Origin: Plantibacter auratus
GTDB taxonomy: Bacteria; Actinomycetota; Actinomycetes; Actinomycetales; Microbacteriaceae
Direction of reading: 5' to 3'
DNA length: 64,000 nt
Assembly: GCF_050587365.1 (NCBI RefSeq)
Contig: NZ_JBOBFV010000001.1
Coordinates: 868,001-932,000 of the forward strand
The first letter of the stretch is position 1; every line of letters starts with the position of its first letter. Under the pieces are notes generated by a model that did not search any database, was not told the DNA's origin, and worked only from the letters and a program-made list of their open reading frames with translations. The position numbers were made by a program, and so were the translations under genes. Positions 49,155-60,525 of this stretch are shown here, piece by piece.

Positions 49155-50765
49155 CTACTTGGTGATCTCGTAGTACAGCGGCACCGAGTTCCAACCGAAC
49201 TCGACGTTCTGCACGCCTTCGCCGAAGCCGCCGCTCACGTTCTGGTACCAGAGCGGGATGGCCGGCAGGTCCTTGAAGAGGACCGCCTGGGCGTCCTGGA
49301 ACTTCTTGTTCGCAGCGTCCAGGTCGGTCTCGGACGAACCCTCGGAGAGGAGCTTGTCGAACTCGGGGCTCGAGTAGTCACCGTCGTTCGAGGAAGCACC
49401 GGTCGCGTAGAGCGGAGCGAGGAAGTTGTACAGACCCGGGTAGTCGGCCTGCCATCCGGAGCGGAACGCCGTCTCGATGGAGCGGTTGGTGATGCCGGCA
49501 CGGAAGTCACCGAAGACGGCGACCGGGACGCCCGAGGACTCGATGCCCAGGACGTTCTTGATGCCGTTGGTCACTGCGTCGACCCAGGCCTGGTGCGGCC
49601 CGTCGGCGTTGTACGCGATCTGGAAGGAGCCGTCCCACGGGGAGATGGCGTCGGCCTCGGCCCAGAGTTCCTTGGCCTTCTTCTCGTTGTACTTGAGGAC
49701 GTCGTTACCTTCGATGTCCTTCGAGTAGCCGTCGATGACCGGCGAGGTGAAGTCGGTCGCCGGCGTGCGGGTCCCGTTGAAGATGACCTTGGTGATCTCT
49801 TCACGGTTGATCGCGTACGAGATGGCCTGACGACGCAGCTGACCCTCTTCACCGCTGAAGTGCGGGAGGCGGGACGGGATCGTGAAGGACTGGAACACGG
49901 CGGCCGGCTGGTTGACCGCGCGGTCGCCCAGGTCGTCCTGGTAGGTGGAGAGCGCGGAGTCCGGGATCTGGTCCAGGACGTCGAGGTTGCCGCTCAGCAG
50001 GTCGGCGTAGGCGCTGTCGAAGTCCTTGTAGAACGTGATGGTCAGGCCACCGTTCTTGGCTTCGCGGCCACCCTTGTACTCGTCGTTCTTGACGAGCTTG
50101 ATCGACTCGTTGTGCTTCCACGCCTTGTCGCCGTCGACCTTGTACGGGCCGTTGCCGATCGGGTTCTGTCCGAACTCGTCCGTGACCTTGCCGGCCGCGT
50201 CGAACGCTGCAGCGGGCAGCGGGTAGAAGGCGGAGTAGCCCAGACGCAGCGGGAAGTCCGATGCAGGTGCGGACAGCTTCACCGTGAAGGTGGTGTCGTC
50301 CACGACGCTCAGGCCCGTCAGGGGCTGGCCGGTCTCGTTGTAGCCCTCGACGTCAGCGAAGAACGAGGCGTTCTTGCGGAGGTTGACGACGGCGTCCTGC
50401 CATGCCATGACGAACGAGTCAGCGGTGACGGGGTCGCCGTTGGTGAACTTCTGATCAGCCTTGATCTTGATCGTGAACGTGGTCGAGTCGTCGGTGTCGA
50501 TCGACTCGGCCAGGTCGTCGACCGGCTTGCCGTCGGCCGCGTAGTAGCGGAGGCCTGCGAAGACCTCGTCGATGATCTTTCCGCCACCGACCTCGTTGGT
50601 GTCGCTGGGGATGAGGCCCGACTCCGGCTCGGAGCCGTTGGTCGTGATGACGGATGATGCGCTGCTGGTGCTCTCGCTGCTGGAACCGCCACCGGAACAA
50701 CCGGTGAGGACGAGAGCCCCTGCTGCGATGATGGCGGCGGCAGAGCCGAACCGACTGAACTTCAC
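49155..50765 (-). CDS. Oligopeptide ABC transporter substrate-binding lipoprotein (family 5), system 2
   Basis: 536 residues. The GTG at 50765 has AAGGAGG five bases upstream; the longer open frame covers the promoter and is rejected. The signal peptide ends in lipobox LVLTGC (Cys about 23), followed by a Ser/Gly-rich linker. The mature fold is SBP_bac_5 (QKFTNGDPVTADSFVMAW, NGPYKVDGDKAW, AISYAINREEIT), resembling peptide-binding OppA/DppA. It heads the operon with both permeases and the ATPase. Sequence similarity with system 1 is only family level, so the ligands probably differ. Confidence 0.9.
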   Translation of the reverse strand: MKFSRFGSAAAIIAAGALVLTGCSGGGSSSESTSSASSVITTNGSEPESGLIPSDTNEVGGGKIIDEVFAGLRYYAADGKPVDDLAESIDTDDSTTFTIKIKADQKFTNGDPVTADSFVMAWQDAVVNLRKNASFFADVEGYNETGQPLTGLSVVDDTTFTVKLSAPASDFPLRLGYSAFYPLPAAAFDAAGKVTDEFGQNPIGNGPYKVDGDKAWKHNESIKLVKNDEYKGGREAKNGGLTITFYKDFDSAYADLLSGNLDVLDQIPDSALSTYQDDLGDRAVNQPAAVFQSFTIPSRLPHFSGEEGQLRRQAISYAINREEITKVIFNGTRTPATDFTSPVIDGYSKDIEGNDVLKYNEKKAKELWAEADAISPWDGSFQIAYNADGPHQAWVDAVTNGIKNVLGIESSGVPVAVFGDFRAGITNRSIETAFRSGWQADYPGLYNFLAPLYATGASSNDGDYSSPEFDKLLSEGSSETDLDAANKKFQDAQAVLFKDLPAIPLWYQNVSGGFGEGVQNVEFGWNSVPLYYEITK

Positions 50766-51101
50766 AGTTCCTCCTTGGGGAAAGGGCAAGCGAAAACAGC
50801 GCATCGTGTGCGCTGGATCGCTCTTTGAATACTCTGACGATAAGCAGAAGCAGGACGGCGAGCAAACTGGGACGCCAAACGTTACACAGCGGTAACCCAA
50901 TCGCCGGATTGTTGCTCACGGATGCTTTTTCGTGCACGGATCCCGCCCACGACGCAACAGAACGATCATGATCGCAAAACTCGTGCAGTCACATCGTCGT
51001 TCTGGATACGAATCGTAAGGCGTTCGTCTCCTGATATCCGCCGAGCGGACGCGCAGATGGTATGCGGTGCGCTCGGAGCCACCAGCCAGCAGAATGGACC
51101 G
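50766..51101. promoter_or_regulatory. Divergent promoter region of oligopeptide system 2 and the CPBP gene
   Basis: On the minus strand TTGCTC (50860-50865) and TATCGT (50837-50842) with 17 bases between form a promoter for the binding-protein gene, leader about 65 bases. An inverted repeat GTTAC-N6-GTAAC (50881-50896) lies 15 bases upstream of that -35, a plausible regulator site. On the plus strand CAGAAT (51090-51095) ends six bases before the GTG at 51102. The remaining sequence (50900-51085) shows nothing convincing. Confidence 0.55.
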
Positions 51102-51914
51102 GTGAGCGAACAGAACACCACCGAGCGGGGACCGGACCTCCCCGAGGGCGCCGGAAACAACCGTCGGTGGTGGGAGATCGGCGTCGTCCTCGCGCTGAGC
51201 CTCGGGGCGTCGGCGGTGTACTCGATCATCTCGCTCATCGCGAAGCTCACCGCGGGGCCGCCGCTCTCCGATCAATCTGCGGCGATCAACACCACCCAGG
51301 CCACCCGGGAGTGGCTCGACTTCAGCTACCAGTTCCTCGGGCTCTTCTTCCAGCTCGCGCCGGTCGCCCTCGTCATCTACCTGCTCTGGCAGCCCGGACG
51401 CAGCGGCTTCGCGCGGATGGGCCTCGACCTCCGCTCCCCCGGACGCGACCTCGGCCGCGGTCTGCTCCTCGTCGCCGCGATCGGTGTCCCCGGCATCGGT
51501 GTGTACGCGTTGGGCCGCGCACTCGGCGTCACGGTCGCGGTCTCGACGTTCCCCGACACCATGTACTGGTGGACGATCCCGATGCTCGTCTTCTCCGCCC
51601 TCCGCGCCGGCCTCCAGGAGGAGGTCATCATCATCGGCTACCTGTACACCAGGCTCCGCGAGATCGGGTGGGGGTGGTGGACGATCATCCTGTCGACCGC
51701 CGTCCTCCGCGGGAGCTACCACCTGTACCAGGGCATCGGGCCGTTCTTCGGCAACGTCGCCATGGGGATCGCGTTCGGCTGGTGCTACAAGCGCTGGGGG
51801 CGGGTGATGCCACTCGTCGTCGCGCACACGGTCATCGACATCATCTCGTTCGCGGGCTTCCCGCTCGCCGTCGCCTGGTGGCCGGAGATCTTCGCCGCGA
51901 CGCCGTCCTCCTGA
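51102..51914 (+). CDS. CPBP-family intramembrane protease homologue
   Basis: 270 residues from GTG 51102; the open frame upstream is promoter. About seven or eight membrane helices. CPBP (Abi/Rce1-like) motifs: motif 1 has the Glu pair LQEEVIIIGYL (about residue 180), motif 2 RGSYHLYQG with its His, motif 3 HTVIDI with its His. The Arg that normally follows EE (EExxxR) is not present, though the catalytic Glu and both His are. Members process or bind membrane partners; in bacteria the targets are mostly unknown. A strong terminator follows. Confidence 0.8.
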   Translation: MSEQNTTERGPDLPEGAGNNRRWWEIGVVLALSLGASAVYSIISLIAKLTAGPPLSDQSAAINTTQATREWLDFSYQFLGLFFQLAPVALVIYLLWQPGRSGFARMGLDLRSPGRDLGRGLLLVAAIGVPGIGVYALGRALGVTVAVSTFPDTMYWWTIPMLVFSALRAGLQEEVIIIGYLYTRLREIGWGWWTIILSTAVLRGSYHLYQGIGPFFGNVAMGIAFGWCYKRWGRVMPLVVAHTVIDIISFAGFPLAVAWWPEIFAATPSS

Positions 51915-51942
51915 CGACCCGTTCGCCCGTCACGGGGCGAAC

Positions 51943-51980
51943 GAGCACTCCCTCGCCCACGAATGGGCGAGGGAGTGCTC
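51943..51980. terminator. Bidirectional terminator between CPBP gene and gcvP
   Basis: A perfect 17-bp stem (51943-51959 with 51964-51980) and 4-nt loop. Confidence 0.85.
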
Positions 51981-51989
51981 ATGGACCGG

Positions 51990-54910
<2,921 letters not shown>

Positions 54911-54911
<1 letters not shown>

Positions 54912-55285
54912 CACTCGCCCACCAGCGCGGCGTAGTCGTCCCAGCTGAGGAGCGTGTCGGGCAGCGCGTCGTATCGGACGGAGACGAGCCAGCCGGCACC
55001 GAACGGGTCGCTGTTGACGAGCGACGGGTCGTCGACGACGGCGCCGTTGGCCTCGACGACCTCGCCGTCGAGCGGGGCGAAGAGCTCGCCGACGGACTTC
55101 GTGGACTCGATCTCGCCGACCACGGTGCTGGCTGAGAGCGCCGCGCCGACGGCGGGGAGGTCCACGAAGACGACGTCACCGAGCTTCTCGGCGGCGTAGT
55201 CGGTGATCCCGATGACGGCGAGATCGCCCTCGACGCGGATCCACTCGTGCTCGGCGGTGTACTTGAGGGTGGTCTTGTCGGCCAT
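54911..55285 (-). CDS. gcvH: Glycine cleavage system H protein
   Basis: 124 residues from ATG, three bases after the gcvT stop. The lipoylation site is Lys63 in IESTKSVGEL. The HEWIRVEG start and GAGWLVSVR segment are standard. It shuttles the methylamine, hydrogen and electrons between the P, T and L proteins. Lipoyl-attachment and L-protein genes are not in the window. Confidence 0.96.
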
Positions 55286-55288
55286 GGG

Positions 55289-56413
55289 TTACTTCTCTCT
55301 CGAATAGAAGGGGAGCGTGGTGACGGTCGCGGGGATTCGCGTGCCGCGGACGTCGATGTCGAGCACGGTGCCCGGCTCGGCGTGGTCGGGGTGCACGTAG
55401 GCCATGGCGATCGGGTGTCCGAGGGTGGGCGACAGTGCCCCGCTCGTCACCTCGCCGACGGTCGTGTCGCCGGCGAGGACACGGTAACCGGCACGACCGG
55501 CGCGACGCCCCTCGGAGACGAGGGCGACGAGCACCGGTGCGTCGTCCGCCGGACCGGCCTCGACGGCGTCACGACCGATGAACGTGCCGTGCTTGCCGAG
55601 TGCGACGACGCGGCCGAGTCCGGCCTGCACGGGCAGCATGTCCGGACCGAGCTCGTGGCCGTACAACGGCATGCCGGCTTCGAGCCGGAGCGTGTCGCGA
55701 CTGGCGAGCCCGGCGGGGACCAGTCCGAGCGGTGTCCCGGCGGCGACGATGGCGTTCCACAGCTCCACGGCGTCGGCCGCGTCGACGTACAGCTCGAACC
55801 CGTCCTCGCCGGTGTACCCGGTGCGCCCGATGAAGACCGTGCCGTTCTCGAAGGAGGCACCCGTCGCGCGGTAGTACTTCACCTCGCCGAGGGACGGCAA
55901 TTCGTCCAGGATGTGGAGCCCCTCGGTCGCCTGGAGGATGGCGCGGGAGGCGGGCCCCTGGACGGCGATGAGCGCGATCTCGTCGCTGCGGTCCATGACG
56001 ACCACGTGCTCGAACGCCGCGGCCCGCTCGGTGAGCGCTGCGACGACGGCGTCGTGGTTGCCCGCGTTCGCGACGACGAGGTACTCGTGCTCACCGTTGC
56101 GGTAGACGACGAGGTCGTCGATGATGCCGCCGGCCTCGTTCAGCAGCAGGGAGTACTTGGCCTGGAGCAGATCGATGGCGGACAGCTTGCCCGCGAGCGC
56201 CTGGTCGAGGAAGTCGGCGGCGTCGTCGCCCACGACCTGGATCTCGGCCATGTGGGAGATGTCGAAGATGCCGGCGGCGGTGCGCACGGCGTGGTGCTCG
56301 GCGAGGTCGCTCGAGTACCGCACGGGCATCTGCCATCCGGCGAAGTCCGTGAAGCTCGCGCCGGCGGCTTCGTGGACGGCATGGAGCGGGCTGGTTCGTT
56401 CGAGGTCGGTCAC
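55289..56413 (-). CDS. gcvT: Aminomethyltransferase, T-protein
   Basis: 374 residues from GTG, with GGAG seven bases upstream. Family motifs: FAGWQMPV near the N-terminus, IFDISHMAEI, the folate-contacting GRTGYTGEDGFEL (about 198-210), and a C-terminal barrel domain ending with LPFYSREK. It transfers the methylene group to tetrahydrofolate and releases ammonia. First gene of the operon; the glycine riboswitch ends about 50 bases upstream. Confidence 0.95.
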   Translation of the reverse strand: MTDLERTSPLHAVHEAAGASFTDFAGWQMPVRYSSDLAEHHAVRTAAGIFDISHMAEIQVVGDDAADFLDQALAGKLSAIDLLQAKYSLLLNEAGGIIDDLVVYRNGEHEYLVVANAGNHDAVVAALTERAAAFEHVVVMDRSDEIALIAVQGPASRAILQATEGLHILDELPSLGEVKYYRATGASFENGTVFIGRTGYTGEDGFELYVDAADAVELWNAIVAAGTPLGLVPAGLASRDTLRLEAGMPLYGHELGPDMLPVQAGLGRVVALGKHGTFIGRDAVEAGPADDAPVLVALVSEGRRAGRAGYRVLAGDTTVGEVTSGALSPTLGHPIAMAYVHPDHAEPGTVLDIDVRGTRIPATVTTLPFYSREK

Positions 56414-56464
56414 GAGTTCTCCGGGGTCGCGTGGTGCGCTGCGGACACCTGACGGTGCCCGTTG

Positions 56465-56652
56465 GGAACTCCCCCTCTGTCATTGGCCTGAGAGCTTCAC
56501 GAGCGCCGCTGCTGCGGACACTGCTTTCACCGTCGGCGAGCGCACCACGAACGTGCGCTGCTTTCCAGAGTGGCCAGTCCGATGCGGTACAGGACCTGAG
56601 AGATTGGCGGGGAGGCTTGCTCCTTCGGTGCCGGCGTACCGGCTCTCCCGCA
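56465..56652 (-). ncRNA. Tandem glycine riboswitch upstream of gcvT
   Basis: On the minus strand two aptamers follow each other. The first begins with GGGAGAGCC near 56649 and has CCGAAGGAGCAA (56617-56628) and CTCTCAGG (56595-56602). The second has CCGACGG near 56530 and CTCTCAGG (56487-56494), closing with ACAGAGGGGGA at about 56470-56480. These are the conserved cores of the glycine aptamer. It lies in the leader of gcvT and should switch the gcvTHP operon on with glycine. The mode (terminator or ribosome access) is not clear; no strong hairpin precedes the GGAG of gcvT. Confidence 0.9.
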
Positions 56653-56724
56653 TCGTGTTTGCGGCCCGATGTTCGATTGAGCCGCCAGCATATCGCGAGT
56701 GGTCGCCTCGGCGCAGGACCTTGT

Positions 56725-56775
56725 TCGAGTCAGGTGTACACTAAGCCTATATCGAGTACAGGTCATTTCTACCTG
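56725..56775 (+). promoter_or_regulatory. Candidate operator/promoter of the NAD operon
   Basis: The region has the palindrome GTGTACAC (56734-56741), an imperfect direct repeat TCGAGTCAGGT / TCGAGTACAGGT (56725-56735 and 56752-56763) and an inverted repeat CAGGT-N7-ACCTG (56759-56775). It is 37-87 bases upstream of the nrtR-like ATG, the expected place for autoregulation. Which element is the real operator cannot be decided from one copy. Confidence 0.5.
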
Positions 56776-56811
56776 AAGTGCCGCCGGTGCTCCGGAACAC
56801 GGAGATCCCCC

Positions 56812-57594
56812 ATGCAGCGATCGACGACTCCCGCGGAGCAGACGGACCCGCAGGTCGGCCTCGCGGTCTCGACCGTCATCTTCACGCTCCGAGCCGACGA
56901 TGGGTTCGGCGCGACCGACCCGCAGCCGGGCATCTGGCTCCCGCTCGTCCGGCGCATCCGTGAGCCCTACGACGGCCTCTGGGCGCTGCCGGGCGGCCCG
57001 CTCGGTGCCGCGGAGTCCCTCGCGGACGCGGCCTCGTCGACCCTGGAGACGACAACCTCCCTCCGCCCGCGCTACCTCGAGCAGTTGTACGCGTTCGGCG
57101 ACCTCGACCGCTCCCCCGCCGAGCGCGTCGTCTCGATCGTCTACTGGGCGCTCGTCGGGTCCGACGAGGCGAAGCGCACGCGGCTCGGCCAGAACGTCCG
57201 CTGGTTCCCGGCCGACGCACTCCCCCCGTTGGCGTTCGACCACCGCGACATCGTCGAGTACGCCCTGTGGCGGCTCCGCAACAAGCTGGAGTACAGCCAC
57301 ATCGCGCACGCCTTCCTGGGCGAGACCTTCACCCTCTCCGAACTCCGGGAGGTGCACGAGGCGGTGTTGCAGAAGCAGCTCGACCCCGCGAACTTCCGAC
57401 GCCAGGTCGAGTCCTCCGGTCTCGTCCTGCAGACCGACGAGCTCCGTACCGGTGGGCGCCACCGCCCGGCGCGGCTCTACCGGTGGACCCAGCCCGTCAC
57501 CCGACCGGAGACCCCGTCGCCCGGGCGGTCGACGAGCCGCAGGCCCACGACGTCCACCCCGACCACCCGTCAGCAGTCCGAGGAGCCAGCATGA
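56812..57594 (+). CDS. nrtR: NrtR-type regulator (Nudix domain plus winged helix)
   Basis: 260 residues from the ATG at 56812. The Nudix fold covers about 18-150 (GLWALPGGPLGAAESLADAA), but the Nudix box is degenerate: REUxEE is replaced by STLETTTS, so hydrolysis is not expected. The C-terminal half (about 150-225) is a winged helix (LREVHEAVLQKQLDPANFRRQ shown here by its LDPANFRRQ core) as in NrtR, which senses ADP-ribose or NAD and represses NAD-synthesis genes. The tail is Thr/Ser/Pro-rich. The stop overlaps the nadA ATG (ATGA), so regulator and enzymes are co-expressed, with autoregulation likely. Confidence 0.85.
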   Translation: MQRSTTPAEQTDPQVGLAVSTVIFTLRADDGFGATDPQPGIWLPLVRRIREPYDGLWALPGGPLGAAESLADAASSTLETTTSLRPRYLEQLYAFGDLDRSPAERVVSIVYWALVGSDEAKRTRLGQNVRWFPADALPPLAFDHRDIVEYALWRLRNKLEYSHIAHAFLGETFTLSELREVHEAVLQKQLDPANFRRQVESSGLVLQTDELRTGGRHRPARLYRWTQPVTRPETPSPGRSTSRRPTTSTPTTRQQSEEPA

Positions 57595-58898
57595 CCATCA
57601 CCGCATCCGTCGACGACACCATCCAGCAGATCACCGAGGGTGCGTCCGCCGGCGCGACCTGCGCGCCCGAGCTCGCGGCCGGGCCCTGGGTGTTCGACCT
57701 GCAGCCGCCGAGCTACGGCCCTGGCGCGTCGATGGGCGACGTCATCCCGACCGGTTCGCCTCGGCAGGGCCAGCTCCCGGCCGCCTATCGCGACGCCTCC
57801 AACGATGAACTCCACCGCCGCATCGTGGCCGCGAAGCAGACCCTCGGAGACCGCGTCGTGATCCTCGGGCACTTCTATCAGCGCGACGAGGTGGTCCAGC
57901 ACGCCGACTACATCGGCGACTCCTTCCAGCTCGCGAACGCGGCCAAGGCACGCACCGAGGCCGAGGCGATCGTGTTCTGCGGCGTGCACTTCATGGCCGA
58001 GACGGCCGACCTCCTGTCCGGACCCGAGCAGGCCGTGATCCTCCCGAACCTCGCCGCCGGCTGCTCGATGGCCGACATGGCGGACATCGACCAGGTCGAG
58101 GAGGCGTGGGAGGCCCTCGAGGCGCTCTACGGGACCGAACCGGACGCCGACGGCCGGGTACCGGTCATCCCCGTCACCTACATGAACTCCTCGGCGGCGC
58201 TCAAGGGCTTCTGCGGTCGGCACGGCGGGATCGTCTGCACGTCCAGCAACGCGGAGACGGTCCTGCGGTGGGCCTTCGAGCGCGGACAGCGGGTGCTGTT
58301 CTTCCCGGATCAGCACCTGGGTCGGAACACCGCCAAGAAGCTGGGCGTGCCACTCGAGCACATGCCGATGTGGAACCCGAACCGCCCGCTCGGCGGCAAC
58401 GAGGCGACCGACCTCGAGCAGGCAGAGGTCATCCTGTGGCACGGCTTCTGCTCGGTGCACAAGCGGTTCACCGTCGACCAGATCGACCGCGCCCGGGCGG
58501 AGCACCCCGGCGTCCGGGTCATCGTGCACCCCGAGTGCCCGATGGCGGTCGTCGACGCCGCCGACGAGGCGGGATCGACGGACTACATCCAGAAGACCAT
58601 CGCGGCGGCGCCGGACGGCACCACGTTCGCGATCGGCACCGAGATCAACATGGTGCAGCGCCTCGCCGCGCAGTACCCGCAGCACACGATCTTCTGCCTC
58701 GACGACGTGATCTGCCCCTGCTCGACGATGTACCGCATCCACCCCGGCTACCTGGCCTGGGTGCTCGAAGGACTCGTCGCGGGCGAGGTGCTCAACCGCA
58801 TCACCGTCTCCGACGACGTGGCCGTCCCGGCCCGCCTGTCGCTCGAGCGCATGCTCGCCGCGAAGCCACCGGTCGCCGTCGGAACCCAGGCCGGCTGA
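57591..58898 (+). CDS. nadA: Quinolinate synthase
   Basis: 435 residues from the ATG overlapping the nrtR stop; GAGGAG lies seven bases upstream. It is the long actinobacterial form with about 75 extra N-terminal residues. Conserved segments: GHFYQRDEVVQHADYIGDS, VFCGVHFMAETA, TYMNSSAALKGF, PDQHLGRNTA, WHGFCSVH, HPECPM and a CPCSTMYR near the C-terminus. Three of these Cys (FCGVH, HPECP and the CPC region) should hold the [4Fe-4S] cluster. It makes quinolinate from iminoaspartate and dihydroxyacetone phosphate. nadB follows after one base. Confidence 0.95.
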   Translation: MTITASVDDTIQQITEGASAGATCAPELAAGPWVFDLQPPSYGPGASMGDVIPTGSPRQGQLPAAYRDASNDELHRRIVAAKQTLGDRVVILGHFYQRDEVVQHADYIGDSFQLANAAKARTEAEAIVFCGVHFMAETADLLSGPEQAVILPNLAAGCSMADMADIDQVEEAWEALEALYGTEPDADGRVPVIPVTYMNSSAALKGFCGRHGGIVCTSSNAETVLRWAFERGQRVLFFPDQHLGRNTAKKLGVPLEHMPMWNPNRPLGGNEATDLEQAEVILWHGFCSVHKRFTVDQIDRARAEHPGVRVIVHPECPMAVVDAADEAGSTDYIQKTIAAAPDGTTFAIGTEINMVQRLAAQYPQHTIFCLDDVICPCSTMYRIHPGYLAWVLEGLVAGEVLNRITVSDDVAVPARLSLERMLAAKPPVAVGTQAG

Positions 58899-58899
58899 C

Positions 58900-60525
58900 A
58901 TGGCGACGGTGCTCGTGGTCGGGAGCGGGATCGCCGGGCTCGTGGCCGCGATCCACGCGAGTGAACGGCACGAGGTCGTGGTCGTCACCAAGGACGTCCT
59001 CGGCCAGAGCAACACGCGCTATGCGCAGGGCGGGATCGCCGGGGTCATGTTCGACGACGACCGCGTCGAGGACCACGTCCGGGACACGCTGCTGGCCGGC
59101 GCGGGGCTGTGCGACGAGGAGGCCGTCCGGGTGCTCTGCACCGAGGGGCCCGAACGGATCCGCGAGCTCATCGCCTTCGGTGTGGCGTTCGACCGCGACG
59201 GCGACGGCTTCGCGAAGGGCCTCGAAGCGGCCCACTCCTACCCCCGGGTGCTGCACGCCGGCGGTGACGCGACCGGCGCGGCGATCGAGACGGCGCTCGT
59301 CGAGACGCTTGCGGCCCGGCGGGTAACCGTGCTGGAGCACACCGTCCTCGTCGACCTGGTCGTCACCGCCGGGACGGTCACCGGTGCACACCTCCGGTCC
59401 TCCGAGCGAGGTGCGTTCACCGTCGACGCCGACCAGGTGATCCTCGCCACCGGCGGTGTCGGGCAGCTCTACCCGTTCACGACCAACCCGGCGGTGGCGA
59501 CGGGCGACGGCGCCGCTGCAGCACTCCGTGCTGGAGCGGTGCTGGCCGACGTGGAGTTCGTCCAGTTCCACCCGACCGCGCTCGCCACACCCGGAAGCTT
59601 CCTCGTCTCCGAGGCCGTCCGTGGCGAGGGGGCCGTCCTCCGGGACGCGAACGGTGAACGCTTCATGCGGGAGCTCCACCCCGACGCCGAGCTGGCACCA
59701 CGCGACGTCGTCGCCCGAGGGATCGCGCGGGCCATGGCCGCGCAGGGCGGCGCCCCGGTGACGCTCGACGCGACCGCGCTCGGTGCGGACCGCCTCGCCG
59801 CGCGGTTCCCGGGGATCGACGAGCACCTCCGAGCCTCCGGCGTCGACTGGTCGCGCACACCGGTCGCCGTCGCCCCGGCCGCACACTATTGGATGGGCGG
59901 TGTCGCCACGGACCTCGACGGCCGGACCACCCTGCCCGGGCTCCTCGCCGTGGGCGAAGTCGCTCGCACGGGCGTCCACGGGGCCAACCGCCTCGCCTCC
60001 AACTCGCTCCTCGAGGGTGCCGTCTTCGCGGCCCGCGCCGTCGCGGCGATCGATGCGGCACCGGGTCCGATCGCCGGTCGCCCGAGGCTCGGTGGTGAGC
60101 GGGTCGTCCTCGATCCCCTTGCGGCCGATGACGACCTCCGACTCCCAACGGACGCCGTCGAGCCCTTCAGCCGCGCGGCGCTCCACGCCGTGATGTGGCG
60201 GGATGCCGGGCTGGTCCGTGACGCGCGTGGTCTCGAGCTCGCGCGCCGGACCCTGGACCGTTGGTCGACCGAGCTCGACGACGTCGTCACCGCGCCACGG
60301 TCGGTCGCGGCCACCGAGGACCGCAACCTCCTGCTGCTCGCCCGGGCCGTTGTCGCCGCTGCCCTCGCGCGCACCGAGTCACGCGGTGCCCACGCCAGGG
60401 ACGACCATCCCGGTGTCGATCCGGATCAGGCGTCGCCCATCGCGATCGTCCTCGCCACCTCGGCCGACGCGCCCCAGCCCACCACCCACCCATCCGTGAA
60501 CGGAACCGTGCTCGCACCATGCTGA
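58900..60525 (+). CDS. nadB: L-aspartate oxidase
   Basis: 541 residues. FAD-binding GSGIAGLVAA at the N-terminus; QGGIAGV, EFVQFHPTAL, the active-site Arg in SEAVRGEGAVL, AAHYWMGGVATD and GEVARTGVHGANRLASNSLLE are all standard for NadB of the succinate dehydrogenase/fumarate reductase flavoprotein family. It oxidises aspartate to iminoaspartate for NadA. The C-terminal ~60 residues (after GAHARDDHP) are low-complexity and less conserved. It overlaps nadC by seven bases. Confidence 0.94.
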   Translation: MATVLVVGSGIAGLVAAIHASERHEVVVVTKDVLGQSNTRYAQGGIAGVMFDDDRVEDHVRDTLLAGAGLCDEEAVRVLCTEGPERIRELIAFGVAFDRDGDGFAKGLEAAHSYPRVLHAGGDATGAAIETALVETLAARRVTVLEHTVLVDLVVTAGTVTGAHLRSSERGAFTVDADQVILATGGVGQLYPFTTNPAVATGDGAAAALRAGAVLADVEFVQFHPTALATPGSFLVSEAVRGEGAVLRDANGERFMRELHPDAELAPRDVVARGIARAMAAQGGAPVTLDATALGADRLAARFPGIDEHLRASGVDWSRTPVAVAPAAHYWMGGVATDLDGRTTLPGLLAVGEVARTGVHGANRLASNSLLEGAVFAARAVAAIDAAPGPIAGRPRLGGERVVLDPLAADDDLRLPTDAVEPFSRAALHAVMWRDAGLVRDARGLELARRTLDRWSTELDDVVTAPRSVAATEDRNLLLLARAVVAAALARTESRGAHARDDHPGVDPDQASPIAIVLATSADAPQPTTHPSVNGTVLAPC

